A DNA stretch of 64,000 nt from Sipunculus nudus (taxonomy: Eukaryota; Annelida; Sipuncula; Golfingiida; Sipunculidae). Shown here one piece after another: positions 53,524 to 64,000 of the stretch (its first letter is position 1; each line of letters starts with the position of its first letter). The position numbers and the translations under genes are program-made. Below the pieces are notes generated by a model. It searched no databases. It saw only the letters and a program-made list of their open reading frames with translations, and was not told the origin of the DNA. The stretch spans positions 22,235,867 to 22,299,866 of the forward strand of contig CM049308.1 of assembly GCA_026874595.1 (NCBI GenBank). The letters run 5' to 3'.

Positions 53524-54042
53524 TGGTCGACACACAATTTACCCCATTTTTAATGATTTATTTGAATAGCAACTTTTCCTTTCAAGTGTGTAATTTCATA
53601 AATATGTATTCTTACTTATATATATAATTTTATACCAAATGTGTAATTTGATAACTATGCTTTAGACCACACCCCGAAAATTGTATCACGAATCCTTTAA
53701 AATTCAATATTATCCTTAAACAAAATATATAGAATATGTCAGCTTACAAGAAGGGTACAACAAATTTTCAATTCTTCATATGATTTAAACAAACAACAGA
53801 GACTTTAGTCCATTTTCCTTGATTCGACATATTTAACAACAAGGACATGGTGCTCATACACCAGAGTAATCTGTAAAAATAGATGCGGCCATTCTGTACA
53901 ACATTTTTGAAGGTTCCTCATCCTATTCACTGGATACCGTCCATTATACTGTCCGAGATGTCTAAACCTGAATCAAAAATGAGATGATGGATTTTGATCT
54001 GGCTCAGTACAGATTCCCGGAGCGGATACAGGATCTCAGATA
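53524..54042. other. Gene-free stretch
   Basis: No gene or repeat that I can support. Confidence 0.4.
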
Positions 54043-54300
54043 TCAGTGGCGTCAATTTATCTTCTTTTGGGGGAGGGGGGGGGTGACTAAACCAGGTTTT
54101 GATATAATATTCAAAAGTAAACTCATAAATGGAACTAAAGTCTATAATTTTGTTTATTAATATATTTCATTTGCAGTATATAAATATTGTTCTCTGAGTA
54201 GTGGGGGGGGGGGGGGGGGTGCATGATTACATTGACCCTCCCTCTTGACAAAAAGTGGGATGGGGGATATATACCTTCACCGCCTATATTGACGTCCCTG
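54043..54300. mobile_element. Small inverted-repeat element with G-tracts (copy 2)
   Basis: The left end CAGTGGCGTCAATTTA and the right end TATATTGACGTCCCTG are inverted copies. The interior has G-tracts at about 54068-54082 and 54203-54220 and matches the element at 50794-51200. Length 258 bp against 407 bp for copy 1. Confidence 0.75.
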
Positions 54301-54908
54301 CTCAGAATGCTAACAGCCGTCATGTATATCGTACTCTCACATCAGGGCGTATAGAGAATAAATGAATCGATGAGAAATCCGGAAAATCTGTTCGTTATTA
54401 AGCGTGTATTTTTCTATTTCCGTGATTTGATATACGTGATTTGAAAAAGAAGGGGGTGCCCCCTCTAAACGAAGTGGCTCAGACCAAATCCCTGTATCAT
54501 GCATGGTATATAGCAAATGGACCAGATCCAGATCGTGACCTGGTATAGACTTGTTTTAACCTTGGAATATAAGTTTGATCTCGCCATACAGATAAGTAAA
54601 TATAAATACGTTGGGTTTTTAAAGACATGTTTATACAAGGATCATGAAATGCAGTAAGAAAAAGTTTAATTATAAGATGGAATGTGATGATGTAGCTCAT
54701 ATTTTGCTTCAACCACTATGCCAGGTAGTATTAAAAATATCGAATTTGTGTTAAAAATCATAATAAAATGTGACCGTGTTGGTCAATTGTGTTTTAATCT
54801 TTGGCCGGAATAAACATGTTTTCCAAATGCTTGTTTGGGATTAATTGGAGGGATAATTTTGTCTCTCTGCATGCACTGTGCACAAAATGTGCACACCAAG
54901 GAATACAA

Positions 54909-55207
54909 GCCTCCGCCATGGGATCATTCACTTATTCGGCCCATATTCGCAGGTCCATTCGTGCTTATGTATGAGTGACTGTTCATTTGTAAATAAACAT
55001 TGACGACCTTCGTGAATCCGGATCATGCGCCTGATCCACAAGAAAAATCTATTCGATGCTTCATCGGTGCATTCCCGAAAAGCCCTGTCAATATCAGGAG
55101 ATTCCGTTCATGATTGCATAAGTTATGTCGTAAACAAACAAACACAGAGACATTCCCCCCCCCCCCACATACACAGAGGGAACAACGCATATCTGCCTGG
55201 CGGAGGC
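54909..55207. mobile_element. GCCTCCGCCA/TGGCGGAGGC inverted-repeat element
   Basis: Ten-base perfect inverted termini enclose about 280 bases with a C-tract (55155-55167) and CATACACAGAGGGAACAACG. A 5'-truncated copy lies at 60127-60345 and a partial copy at 32460-32640. No coding capacity. Confidence 0.75.
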
Positions 55208-55935
55208 AACATATTATATATAAAAATTTGGTTATAAAGTTGTCAAAAAGAGGCCAAAGCTCAGGTTTTTTTTCTAAATATTTTTACATGTTTTACAACC
55301 GAAATACATTCATGTATGTGTCCTGCACAGACAAACGAATTTGCTGCGCCTTAACCTTAACGTTTAAAACAGTGCATATGGGTATCATATGTTTACATTC
55401 ATTTTTTTCCTGGTGTACGAAAACCAGACTAGTCGTATTTTAGGCCAAGCAAAAATGTTCCAGAGACCTTGACACCACCAAAATGAGCGAGCTGGTGATT
55501 CAAAACAAAGTCCATGGAATTTTCCAACAGGTATAAATTATGGATACAATAATGTGTGACAGTTCTGGGAAGTTTAATCAACTCTACGTGACAAATTTAT
55601 TAATTATTTGTTTCAATTTTGAATACTTTGAAGGGATCGAATAGCAAAAAATACTCCCAAAGACTTTCAGCCCCCCCCCCCCCCCCCACCAACAGTGGCC
55701 ACTTTTGTATGAGGTCGACAGAACTAGGTAGTACAGAGTGTCTCATGTTACATCGTACGTATCTACCATGTCTAAGAAACATCTACGAGCGGTTTTTCAG
55801 CTATTTATACGACCAGCTATGCACAAACTGGAGTGCTGACATGCACCACTCGTTATTTTTATAAGCTGGGTCAGCCGCTGTGTTTAAGGATTTCGTAGAC
55901 AGTTTCGTAGACAGACACGTGGCTCTATCCAAAAG
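55000..55935 (+). repeat. Duplicated 5' flank of the first P450 (copy 1)
   Basis: From GAATCCGGATCATG (55014) to the start codon, this flank resembles the one before the second P450: words from 55014 to about 55600 match 60140 to about 60700 (offset 5126), and words from about 55620 onward match about 62567 onward (offset about 6940). Contains a C-tract (55671-55687). A TATAA-like word at 55860-55865 lies about 75 bases before the start codon. Confidence 0.75.
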
Positions 55936-57459
55936 ATGGCGCTGTCAGATCTATTATCATGGATACTCCCTTCGTCCGTCATAGGGCTGGTGGTATGGAC
56001 ATTGTTTCTGGTCGGTGTCTTACGGATCTCCCGCTTGTTGTTTCAGAGATGGGAAGAGGACAAACTGTTAAAGGACTTCCCGAGACCCCCCGCACATTGG
56101 CTGCTGGGTAACTCTCACGAGATTGCGACAGATAGTCCAGGATATTTGGTGAAATGGTTACTGGAGTACGGATCCCCATACTGTGTGAGACTTGATCCTT
56201 TCCGCAGTGCGATTGTATTGTCTGACCCTGAGTCTATGAGGATTATGTTTGCAACCAACGAGCCAAAGGAGGATCAGCTCTATAATATCCTTCGAGGATG
56301 GATTGGAGATGGATTGCTGCTGAGTTCTGGAAAGAAATGGGCGCGAAATAGGAGGCTCCTGACCCCTGCGTTCCATTTTCAGATATTGAAGCCTTATGTA
56401 GGGACTTTTAGTTCCTGTACCAATATCATGATAAACAAATGGAAAAATTCTATGAAACATGGTACGTCTAATTTTGAACTGTTTGAGCATATTAGTTTAA
56501 TGGTACTGGATAGTCTGCTGAAGTGTGCATACGGTGCTACAGGGACGATACAGTATGAAGGGAAGGGGAACAATTTTATCAGAGCCGTGAAGGATCTGAG
56601 TTTATTAATGATGAAGAGATTTGGAAATCCTCTGATTCATTCAGACTTCGTATATAATCTGACTTACAACGGATACAAACACAGACAGGCTTGTAAAACT
56701 GTGCACCAGTTCTCTCAAGACGTAATTCAAGCCAAGAAAAGCACAAAGCAGGATCTAAGTGAGACCACGGACAGGGAATCGAAGACACACTTGGACTTTT
56801 TGGATATTCTGTTGGAAGCAAAGGATGCAGACGGAAGTGGATTGACGGACACAGAAATTCAGCACGAAGTGGATACGTTCATGTTTGAAGGACACGACAC
56901 AACTGCAAGCGCGTTGTCATGGTTTCTTTACAATATGGCCAAGCACCAGAGTTACCAAACTAAATGTGCTGAAGAAATCCAGAGCGTTCTGGGGGATCGT
57001 GATGACGTCACTTGGGACGACCTGCCGAGGCTTGAATTCCTGACAATGTGCATTAAGGAAAGTCTCCGCAAAAACCCAACAGTTACATCTGTGGAAAGAC
57101 GTCTCACACAACAGATAATGCTCCCAAACGGGAAATGTGCCCCAAAAGGCGTGTGTGTTATCTTGGGTATTTGGGGTTTGCACCACAACTCGGAAATATG
57201 GGATGAACCTGAAAAGTATAATCCATTGAGGTTCACGACAGAGAATACTAAGAACCGGTCTCCTCACGCCTTCCTACCATTCGCCGCCGGGCCGCGGAAC
57301 TGTATCGGGCAACATTTTGCCATGTTGGAGCTGAAGACCTGTGGCGCCCTCTTGCTGAAACACTTTGAGTTCAGTGTGTACGAGGAGCCCGTCGCTGAAC
57401 TGCAACTCGTGCTGCGTGCTAAGGCTGGAATCCGGTTGTCTGTCAAAGAGCGGCGTTGA
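55936..57459 (+). CDS. Cytochrome P450, CYP4 family (CYP4F/4V-like), intronless
   Basis: 507 residues, the usual length for a microsomal P450. An N-terminal membrane anchor (about residues 12-36) precedes a proline-rich hinge (FPRPP, 48-52). Diagnostic motifs are all present: the WARNRRLLTPAFHF C-helix (135-148), the I-helix FMFEGHDTTAS (315-325) with E318, the CYP4 glutamate that can bind heme covalently, the K-helix ESLR (375-378), PLRF (430-433), and the heme loop FAAGPRNCIG with C456 as thiolate ligand. CYP4 enzymes are ER monooxygenases that hydroxylate fatty acids and related lipids with electrons from P450 reductase; the substrate here is unknown. The single exon is unusual for animal CYP4 genes and may reflect retroposition followed by tandem duplication. 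The start ATGGCG follows AAAAG. Confidence 0.96.
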   Translation: MALSDLLSWILPSSVIGLVVWTLFLVGVLRISRLLFQRWEEDKLLKDFPRPPAHWLLGNSHEIATDSPGYLVKWLLEYGSPYCVRLDPFRSAIVLSDPESMRIMFATNEPKEDQLYNILRGWIGDGLLLSSGKKWARNRRLLTPAFHFQILKPYVGTFSSCTNIMINKWKNSMKHGTSNFELFEHISLMVLDSLLKCAYGATGTIQYEGKGNNFIRAVKDLSLLMMKRFGNPLIHSDFVYNLTYNGYKHRQACKTVHQFSQDVIQAKKSTKQDLSETTDRESKTHLDFLDILLEAKDADGSGLTDTEIQHEVDTFMFEGHDTTASALSWFLYNMAKHQSYQTKCAEEIQSVLGDRDDVTWDDLPRLEFLTMCIKESLRKNPTVTSVERRLTQQIMLPNGKCAPKGVCVILGIWGLHHNSEIWDEPEKYNPLRFTTENTKNRSPHAFLPFAAGPRNCIGQHFAMLELKTCGALLLKHFEFSVYEEPVAELQLVLRAKAGIRLSVKERR

Positions 57460-58330
57460 ATATGAGTAGGAACCAGTCCATGGAACTTTTCGTAGGAATA
57501 TTATTTCAATTGTGTGATTTTGTTAATATGAATTATAGGCCATCCGAAAATGGTCCATTTGTAATTCTTCTTTTGTGACAAATGAGATTCGGAAATATCG
57601 AGTTGGCCTTATCCTTGCCAATTCTCCTGGCATTGTACAGAGATTAGCACAAATTTATACAATTGTACAATGATCGCACCGTGATTTCACACAATATTTT
57701 TTGCTCTGTCACATATATCGACATTTTCCATGAGGGTTTCAAGAACGTTATCTTCGAATATACATATGTAAATTGGTAAACTTGAGTATGCATGGTATAT
57801 CCTTCGCATTCCATATGAAAGTGATCTTATACATTAACAAGAATCGGTGATAAAAATGAAAAAAAAGGGAAATTATATTCGGAGGTAAGTTTTCTTGTAG
57901 TAATATAATTGTCACATGTAGTGACCAAAAAGGCAAAAACACACACGCTGCGTCAGGTGTATATCTATACATGTTGGATTTTTCCAGATGGACTTTCTAC
58001 ATCTTGATGGTTTAGATAAAAAAACATGAGAAATTAAGACAAGAAATTTAAAAGTTAGAACTTTAGAGTAAAGCCTTATAGAACAACATTGGGATGTTTC
58101 AGATGAAGTCAAGAGAGGAGAACAACAGAGCCATCAAATTCTGGAAGGTATTATCGACAGTCCAGCCTAAAGAAACGTTAATTTGCAAAGCATTCAAAAG
58201 CTAGAACAACTCCTGAGCAGCACTCATGTAAACTTCTGTGACCAAAACGACAAAGAAGTACGAAACAGTCCAAGTTGCTAAGAAGAAAAAAATGACAAGC
58301 TTAATTTGCTAATACGAAAAAAATGAAAAG
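57460..58330. other. 3' flank of the first P450
   Basis: No further gene. AT-rich; no clear polyadenylation signal was pinned down. Confidence 0.4.
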
Positions 58331-58642
58331 TTTAAGGCAAAAAAAAAGGTATGGTTCTCAGGCACTTTCTTTTACAAATCAGCGCGGGCGGAATTTTTTT
58401 CACTTTTTTTTGTACGTTTCGATAAAAATGTCATATGATCAGGAAAAGCATGATAATAACAGAATTTTTTTGCTAAACAAGCCAAAGCATCACATAACAA
58501 AGGAAATCTGATCAAAATTGTATTAATTTATCTTCTTGAAAGATTTAAATCAAAATAAAAATTTTGGATTCGGGGGGTTAAAATTTACGCGGGCGGGGCC
58601 TGAGAACCATACCTTTTATTATATTTTTTTTTTGCCTTTAAA
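58331..58642. mobile_element. Element with long inverted ends (GGTATGGTTCTCAGGC)
   Basis: GGTATGGTTCTCAGGC at 58348-58363 and GCCTGAGAACCATACC at 58598-58613 are perfect 16-base inverted copies. The match continues outward as TTTAAGGCAAAAAAAAA against TTTTTTTTTTGCCTTTAA. Total about 312 bp, no coding capacity: a small non-autonomous element. Confidence 0.85.
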
Positions 58643-58749
58643 GACTGCATTTCAGTTCTGTGGGTCTCAAATCAACAGATCTATGCAAGCAGAGTGTAGC
58701 AAATATATCAGTGTAGCAATGTATAGTGTCTGCATAGACTGTTATCAAG

Positions 58750-58935
58750 GGCATCAATACAAGGGGGACGGGGTATATAATACCCCCCCCCCCCAACATT
58801 TTTTGACAAGGGTCGGGGTTAATGTAATCCTCTTCCTCTCCAACACTATTCAGAGAATAATATTAATGTATTGCAAATGAAATATATTAATAAATAGAAT
58901 TACAGACTTTGATTCCATTTATGAGTTAACCATGA
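58750..58935 (-). mobile_element. Partial inverted copy of the G-tract element
   Basis: Read on the minus strand, GACTTTGATTCC then TATTAATATATTTCATTTGC, TTCTCTGAATAG, a G-tract (58785-58794 as C on the plus strand) and a TATTGATGCCC end, in the same order as 54043-54300. The outer left terminus is missing. Confidence 0.6.
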
Positions 58936-59049
58936 AACATCATATCCTATATGTTTAGAATTAATTTAAACTGGAAACATAATACCTTATCTTCTAAAAC
59001 CTTATATTTAATAGTAATATATTTGATATGTGATTAAGTATATATATAT

Positions 59050-59171
<122 letters not shown>

Positions 59172-59299
59172 ATGGGCTTTTTATTCGCTAGATAACTTTT
59201 TCCTTTTTGCTTTGTTAGATCTTAATATGCAGCAGTCCGTTAGTTTTTTATATATGTGTATTGTTTATGTGCTCGTCCGTGCATGGTAGGAGTTTTATT

Positions 59300-59510
59300 C
59301 ATTTACGTATATAATATAAGTAATGCATGTATATTGTATCCATTCAGGTTTGGTACTGTTTTATAGTACTTTACGGTTAATTCTGGTATATTTTTAGCTA
59401 GGCTTTTTGTAGTAATTAATATTACCTTCTTATATTGATGTGGACAATGCAATTTTCCAGCTCGGGATAAATAAAGTTTATCTTATCTTATCTTATCTTA
59501 TCTTATCTTA
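59300..59510 (+). mobile_element. Possible LINE 3' tail ending in (TATCT)n
   Basis: GGATAAATAAAGTTTATCTT leads into at least five TATCT repeats (59480-59510). A short 3' UTR ending in AATAAAGTTTATCTTATC and simple repeats is common for LINE 3' ends. No reverse transcriptase is visible, so this would be a heavily 5'-truncated copy. Confidence 0.4.
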
Positions 59511-60126
59511 TATATGTGTGTATATGTGTGATGTTGTGTCTGCCAGTCATCCCCCAACCCTGGATGATAAATTGACGCTACTTATACTGCTATTATGATT
59601 ATTAGATACTAGTTTTATGTGTTTACTTACCTTGTTTTTTAAATGGATATCTTTATAAAAGGTAATAGAAACCAATAAAGATGTGAATGATGATGAATAA
59701 TTATTTAATATTCTATATTTTAAACATGCTTGGTATGATCAGTCCTATACACGCTGTTTCTAAAAATGTAGCAATGTTTTTATGATTTGTAGTCTTTAAT
59801 TATTTCAATCTATTTTAAAACGATCGATTGTTAATTATTACATGTAATTTAATTTATATATCAGGTATCCTGCTTGCCTTTTTATCTTGTATAAATCTTC
59901 ATCACAAGGACAACTATGGAAAAGAGTTTGTGTTTTAAACTTTTTATTGTTATCCTTGGTTAAGTCAAGGTTCTGGGACCAAAAACAGGATCGAAAGATA
60001 GGGCGATTTCTTAAATTAAGCAATCGAGACAAAATAAGTAGAATGTTAGAATTTTGGTATTCATTCATCGCCCCATATTTTCAGTTTTTTATAGAGCACA
60101 GGTTACTGTACATTGTGGATATTCCT
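59511..60126. other. Gene-free stretch between the P450 genes
   Basis: No gene or repeat that I can support. AT-rich. Confidence 0.4.
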
Positions 60127-60710
60127 TGATGACGTTTCTGAATCCGGATCATGATTCACACCAAAATACGTGTATATTCGATTCTTCATTGGCGCATTTT
60201 CAAATGCTCTGAAAATTTCATAAGATTCCGTTCCTGATTGCACGAGTTATGTTGTGAACAGTCACACACACACACAAACACACACACACAGACCCCCTCC
60301 CCCTCCACACACACAGAGGGATGAACGCATATGCGCCTGGTGGAGACAACACCTTTTATATCAGAATTTGGTTATAACATTGTCCAAAAAGAGACCCAAG
60401 TGTCCTACACAATCAACAGTTTGCTGCGCCTTATTCTTCTTTTAACGGTTAAAACTGTAGATTGGTGTCATATGTTTAAATTCTTTTTCATGTGAACGAA
60501 AACCGAACTAGTTAATTTTTAGGCCAGGAAAAAAATAATTGTTCCATGGATCTTGGCGCCAAAAATAAGGAGCGAGCTGGTTATTAAAGCAAAGTTCATG
60601 GAATTTTGTCAGCTGGCAGGAATTAAGGTTTCAATTATGTTCGTCAATTTTGGAAAGTTTAATCCCCTGTACACTTTATTTAGATATTTTTTTTATTTAG
60701 CGAATCTTAT
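60127..60710 (+). repeat. Duplicated 5' flank of the second P450, distal part (copy 2)
   Basis: Matches 55000-55600 through words such as GAATCCGGATCATG, GAGCGAGCTGGT and CATGGAATTTT. It includes the truncated GCCTCCGCCA element with a CA/AC run (60262-60291). The proximal part of this flank resumes at about 62567. Confidence 0.75.
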
Positions 60711-62566
60711 GCGATGATGCCGACTTCGTCCCTCGTCCTTACGCTAACCTATACTATCATAAAAACGGTGGCGCCACCTGCATCGACCTTTTTTTGTACG
60801 GGGGTGAACAGTACATTAACCATAATTTCTCAGGAACAGCAAGGGTTAGCATCTCCAAATTTTATGCAAAAATCAGTCACATGTCAAATGTTGTGGGATC
60901 GAGCTTTTTGTGGGACCATGCACCTGCATCGAATTAAACTTTACGGGGAAAAACTAGAAAACCTTCGAAAATATTTTTATCCGAAATCATTCAGCCAAGT
61001 TGTTCAACATATAAAAAATATCCCAAAGACGAGCTTCTTAAAGTTTGTTCAAATGGTTCGGGATCGATGAATTTTAGCCAAGTCACAATAATTTGGCCAA
61101 GTAATCATATCAGCATTACAATCACAGAAACAACAGGAGCTAGTATCACTAAGCGTTATGCAAATGCTGGTCACATGAATCATATTTTAAATCAAGGACT
61201 GTGTGCCGCCACCTCCATTGACCTTTTTTTTTTACTGGCAAAAAACTCGTCATTTTAGCCTCTTTCAGGTTCTACAAGTTTTATGATGAATCTGTCAAGC
61301 CTAATTGTTTATTTTTTCCACAAGAATAATTCTACAGTAACGTTCTCTCAATTGTTTAAGAACATATAGGATTTATTGATTTTTGGTAGAGTAATCGAGA
61401 GCTGAAGTTGGTCTTGTGGCCAAAGAAGCCTATATCAAAGGGAGAGCTGCAATAGAATTCTTCTGGAAAAAACTGTTGTTTCAAATTCTGTAATATTGCA
61501 CCAAAAATCATTTTAGGTGGTCATTGTTCAAGTTAAAATAAATCCATTATCTGTTTTCTGATTTTGCTGTCAATAGGCATTTTTTATTATTCTTAACATT
61601 TTGATAAAAAAAAATCTTAAGAAAATGTTATTTTGAAAAGAAAAGCATTGTAGTCAAAGTCTTCCAGTGTGTATAAAGAGATTTTGCAACCTGCCAAGTT
61701 TTTGTCTGTATTTATAAGCCGAATGCAAACTTTTTCAGATTTTACAACAGGCCAAGTTTCAGTCTGTATCTATTTATAACTTTGGCAGACTACCAACCGT
61801 ATCAGTTTTTGCAACCGGTCAAAAGTTCACTTGGTGCAGTAGCTGCACCTGGCTTCGTTTTAATTGAGGGGCAACTGCTTCCTCAGCTTAGTTTGGTCAG
61901 CCAATGGCACCTGGCTCAAGAGAAGCTTGATGTATCGTCATGAAATTTTGGCCTGTCCATGCCTCTTTGATGACTTCCTCGTAAACAAGACTGGTGTCGC
62001 CACCTACAATAACTTTTGCACAGTGTATGTCCCAGTTTATTTCTCATTATGGAAATAATATGTCAGCCTGAAATTGGACATATCTATCATCTAGGATAGC
62101 TACTGGTGGTGCCACCTACGATGATATTTGCACAGTGTATGTCCCTGCTTATATCCCAGGAATGATTTGACATATCAGCCTAAAACTGTGCATGTCCATA
62201 CATCTCGGATAATTTTTTTTTATATAAGACATGTGTTGCAATTATTTCTGGGTTTTAGGCATCCGTACACATAAATTAAGAGCGGTTGGTAGTATCTGCC
62301 TGAAATTTTGCATTTAATACATCTTCGATGGCTTTCACATCAAAAGACTGGTGACACCACCTACAATCATTTTTGTGTTGTGTACATCTATGCTAGTGAC
62401 GATTTTGTAATTGGGCTTCAAAATGTTTAGTACTTGCATTGTACATATACATGTCACACATATACTTGAAACATAATGGTCAAACATGTTTTTATTGAAG
62501 CATTATACCTAATGTATATCCCATTGCACAGATTCGCATTGGGCCTGTAGGCCTTGTTTTTGCATT
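60711..62566. repeat. About 1.8 kb of repeat separating the two parts of the second P450 flank
   Basis: Absent from the corresponding place in copy 1 (about 55610). Contains GGTGGCGCCACC (60767-60778) and variants before CACCTACAATNA-like words at about 61203, 61996, 62105 and 62350, in the context of TTTGCACAGTGTATGTCCC repeats. A short stem GGCCT-GT-AGGCC lies at 62542-62553 near the right edge. No protein is encoded. Confidence 0.7.
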
Positions 62567-62873
62567 CTGAATAGTCTGAATGGGTCAAATAGCAACAATA
62601 CAACAAAGGGCTTTACCTCCTCCTCCCCCCCCCCCCCACTTGTGCATGACATCGACAGAGCTTGGTTAATTGCAGTATAGAGTTACACGGTACATATCAA
62701 CTACTTATGCTCAAAAACAACTTTACGCGGGTTCAGCTTAAATGCAGCGCTGTTTTTTACTGTGTGTTGGCTCAGCCACTTTGTATATGAACTTGCTGCG
62801 CAGTTCAGTGGCTCAAGTACAAACGGACCGGTATATAAGAGTTTCGTGCACACACGGCACCTCTAACCAAAAG
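62567..62873 (+). promoter_or_regulatory. Proximal promoter region of the second P450
   Basis: Begins with the word matching copy 1 (GAATAGTCTGAATGGGTCAA), contains a C-tract (about 62624-62638), and has a good TATA box TATATAAG at 62832-62839, 35 bases before the start codon, so the 5' UTR would be very short. In copy 1 the TATA-like word is in a different place and weaker. Confidence 0.6.
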
Positions 62874-64000
62874 ATGGCGCTGTCAGATCTATTTTCGTGG
62901 ATACTTCCTTCGTCCGTTATAGGGCTGGTGGTATGGACATTGTTTCTGGTCGGTGTCTTACGGATCTTCCGATTACTCATTCAGAGACGGGAGGAGGACA
63001 AGCTGTTGAAGGACTTTCCGAGACCCCCCTCGCATTGGCTGCTGGGTAACTCTCCCGAGATTGCGACAGTCACTCCAAGATATTTAGTGAAATGGTTACA
63101 AGAGTACGGATCCCCATACTGTATGAGGCTTGGTCCTTTCCGAAGTGCAGTTGTATTATCAGACCCTGAGTCTATGAGGATTATGTTTGCAACCAACGAG
63201 CCAAAGGAGGATGAACTTTATAATATCCTTCGAGGATGGATTGGGGATGGATTGCTGCTGAGTTCTGGAAAGAAATGGGCGCGAAATAGGAGGCTCCTGA
63301 CGCCTGCGTTCCATTTTAAGATATTAAAGCCTTATGCCGGGACATTTAGTTCCTGTACACATATCATGATGAACAAATGGAAAAATTCTATGAAGCAGGG
63401 TACGTCTATTTTTGAAATGTATGAACACATTAGTTTAATGGTACTGGATAGTCTGCTGAAGTGTGCGTATGGTGCTACAGGAACGATACAGTATGAAGGG
63501 ACGGGGAACAATTTTATCAGAGCCGTGAAGGATCTGACTTTATTAATGATGGAGAGATTTGAAAATCCTCTGGTTCGTATTGACTTCATATATAATCTGA
63601 CTTATAACGGGTACAAATATAGACGGGCTTGTGAAACTCTTCACCAGTTCTCTCAAGACGTAATCCAAGCCAAGAAAAGGGCAAAGCAGGATCTAAAAAA
63701 GACCACGGACAGGGAATCGAAGAAACACTTGGACTTTTTGGACATTCTGTTGGAAGCAAAGGATGCAGATGGAAGTGGATTGACGGACACAGAAATTCAG
63801 TACGAAGTGGATACGTTCATGTTTGAAGGACATGACACAACTGCAAGCGCGTTGTCATGGTTTCTTTACAATATGGCCAAACACCAGAATTACCAAACTA
63901 AATGTGCTGAAGAAATCCAGAGCGTTCTGGGGGATCGTGATGACGTCACCTGGGACGACTTGCCGAGGCTTGAATTCCTTACAATGTGCATTAAGGAAAG
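62874..64000 (+). CDS. Cytochrome P450, CYP4 family, tandem paralogue (3' truncated by window end)
   Basis: An open frame of 375 codons plus two bases, running off the right edge just inside the K-helix ESLR motif. Start and early sequence match the first P450 (MALSDLFSWILPSSVIG against MALSDLLSWILPSSVIG). The C-helix WARNRRLLTPAFHF and the I-helix FEGHDTTAS, including the CYP4 glutamate, are unchanged. Substitutions are scattered and mostly conservative, with no stop or frameshift in the visible part. It is also intronless, so it arose by duplication of an already intronless gene. The heme-binding loop lies outside the window. Confidence 0.93.
   Translation, partial: MALSDLFSWILPSSVIGLVVWTLFLVGVLRIFRLLIQRREEDKLLKDFPRPPSHWLLGNSPEIATVTPRYLVKWLQEYGSPYCMRLGPFRSAVVLSDPESMRIMFATNEPKEDELYNILRGWIGDGLLLSSGKKWARNRRLLTPAFHFKILKPYAGTFSSCTHIMMNKWKNSMKQGTSIFEMYEHISLMVLDSLLKCAYGATGTIQYEGTGNNFIRAVKDLTLLMMERFENPLVRIDFIYNLTYNGYKYRRACETLHQFSQDVIQAKKRAKQDLKKTTDRESKKHLDFLDILLEAKDADGSGLTDTEIQYEVDTFMFEGHDTTASALSWFLYNMAKHQNYQTKCAEEIQSVLGDRDDVTWDDLPRLEFLTMCIKE

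Overview
The window is nuclear DNA from an animal: AT-rich, with spliced genes, GT-AG introns, (TA)n microsatellites and many small interspersed repeats. An SYVN1/HRD1 orthologue, an H1 gene ending in a metazoan histone stem-loop, CYP4-type P450s, and repeats ending in GGAC/GACA runs plus a hairpin all suggest a lophotrochozoan, most likely a bivalve mollusc. That placement is inference; no species is claimed.

Layout. (1) At 1-961 (+) lie the last two coding exons of a gene I cannot name. (2) 962-7576 is noncoding. (3) 7577-15470 is a 7.9 kb minisatellite built on a 34-bp monomer, with a 102-bp higher-order unit in the left part. (4) 16401-44601 (-) is a complete SYVN1 gene: 14 coding exons, 635 codons, and every splice phase closes. 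Its large introns hold a tRNA-derived SINE, several inverted-repeat elements, and tandem blocks that repeatedly carry the 12-bp palindrome GGTGGCGCCACC. (5) 48396-48929 (-) is a single intronless histone H1 gene with TATA box, H1 box and 3' stem-loop. (6) 49-55 kb is gene-free and rich in small terminal-inverted-repeat elements and poly-G/C tracts. (7) 55936-57459 (+) is a complete intronless CYP4-family P450; 62874-64000 (+) is the first 375 codons of a close tandem paralogue. Their 5' flanks are also duplicated, but about 1.8 kb of repeat separates the two parts of the flank in the second copy.

The genes do not form a pathway. SYVN1 (ER quality control) and CYP4 (ER-anchored monooxygenase) both act at the ER membrane, but nothing in the sequence links their regulation. 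The most unusual content is in the repeats: a tandem array that duplicates the intron 6/exon 7 splice junction of SYVN1, the shared GGTGGCGCCACC palindrome in otherwise different repeat families, and a common hairpin-plus-GCTAAAA end on several intronic elements.
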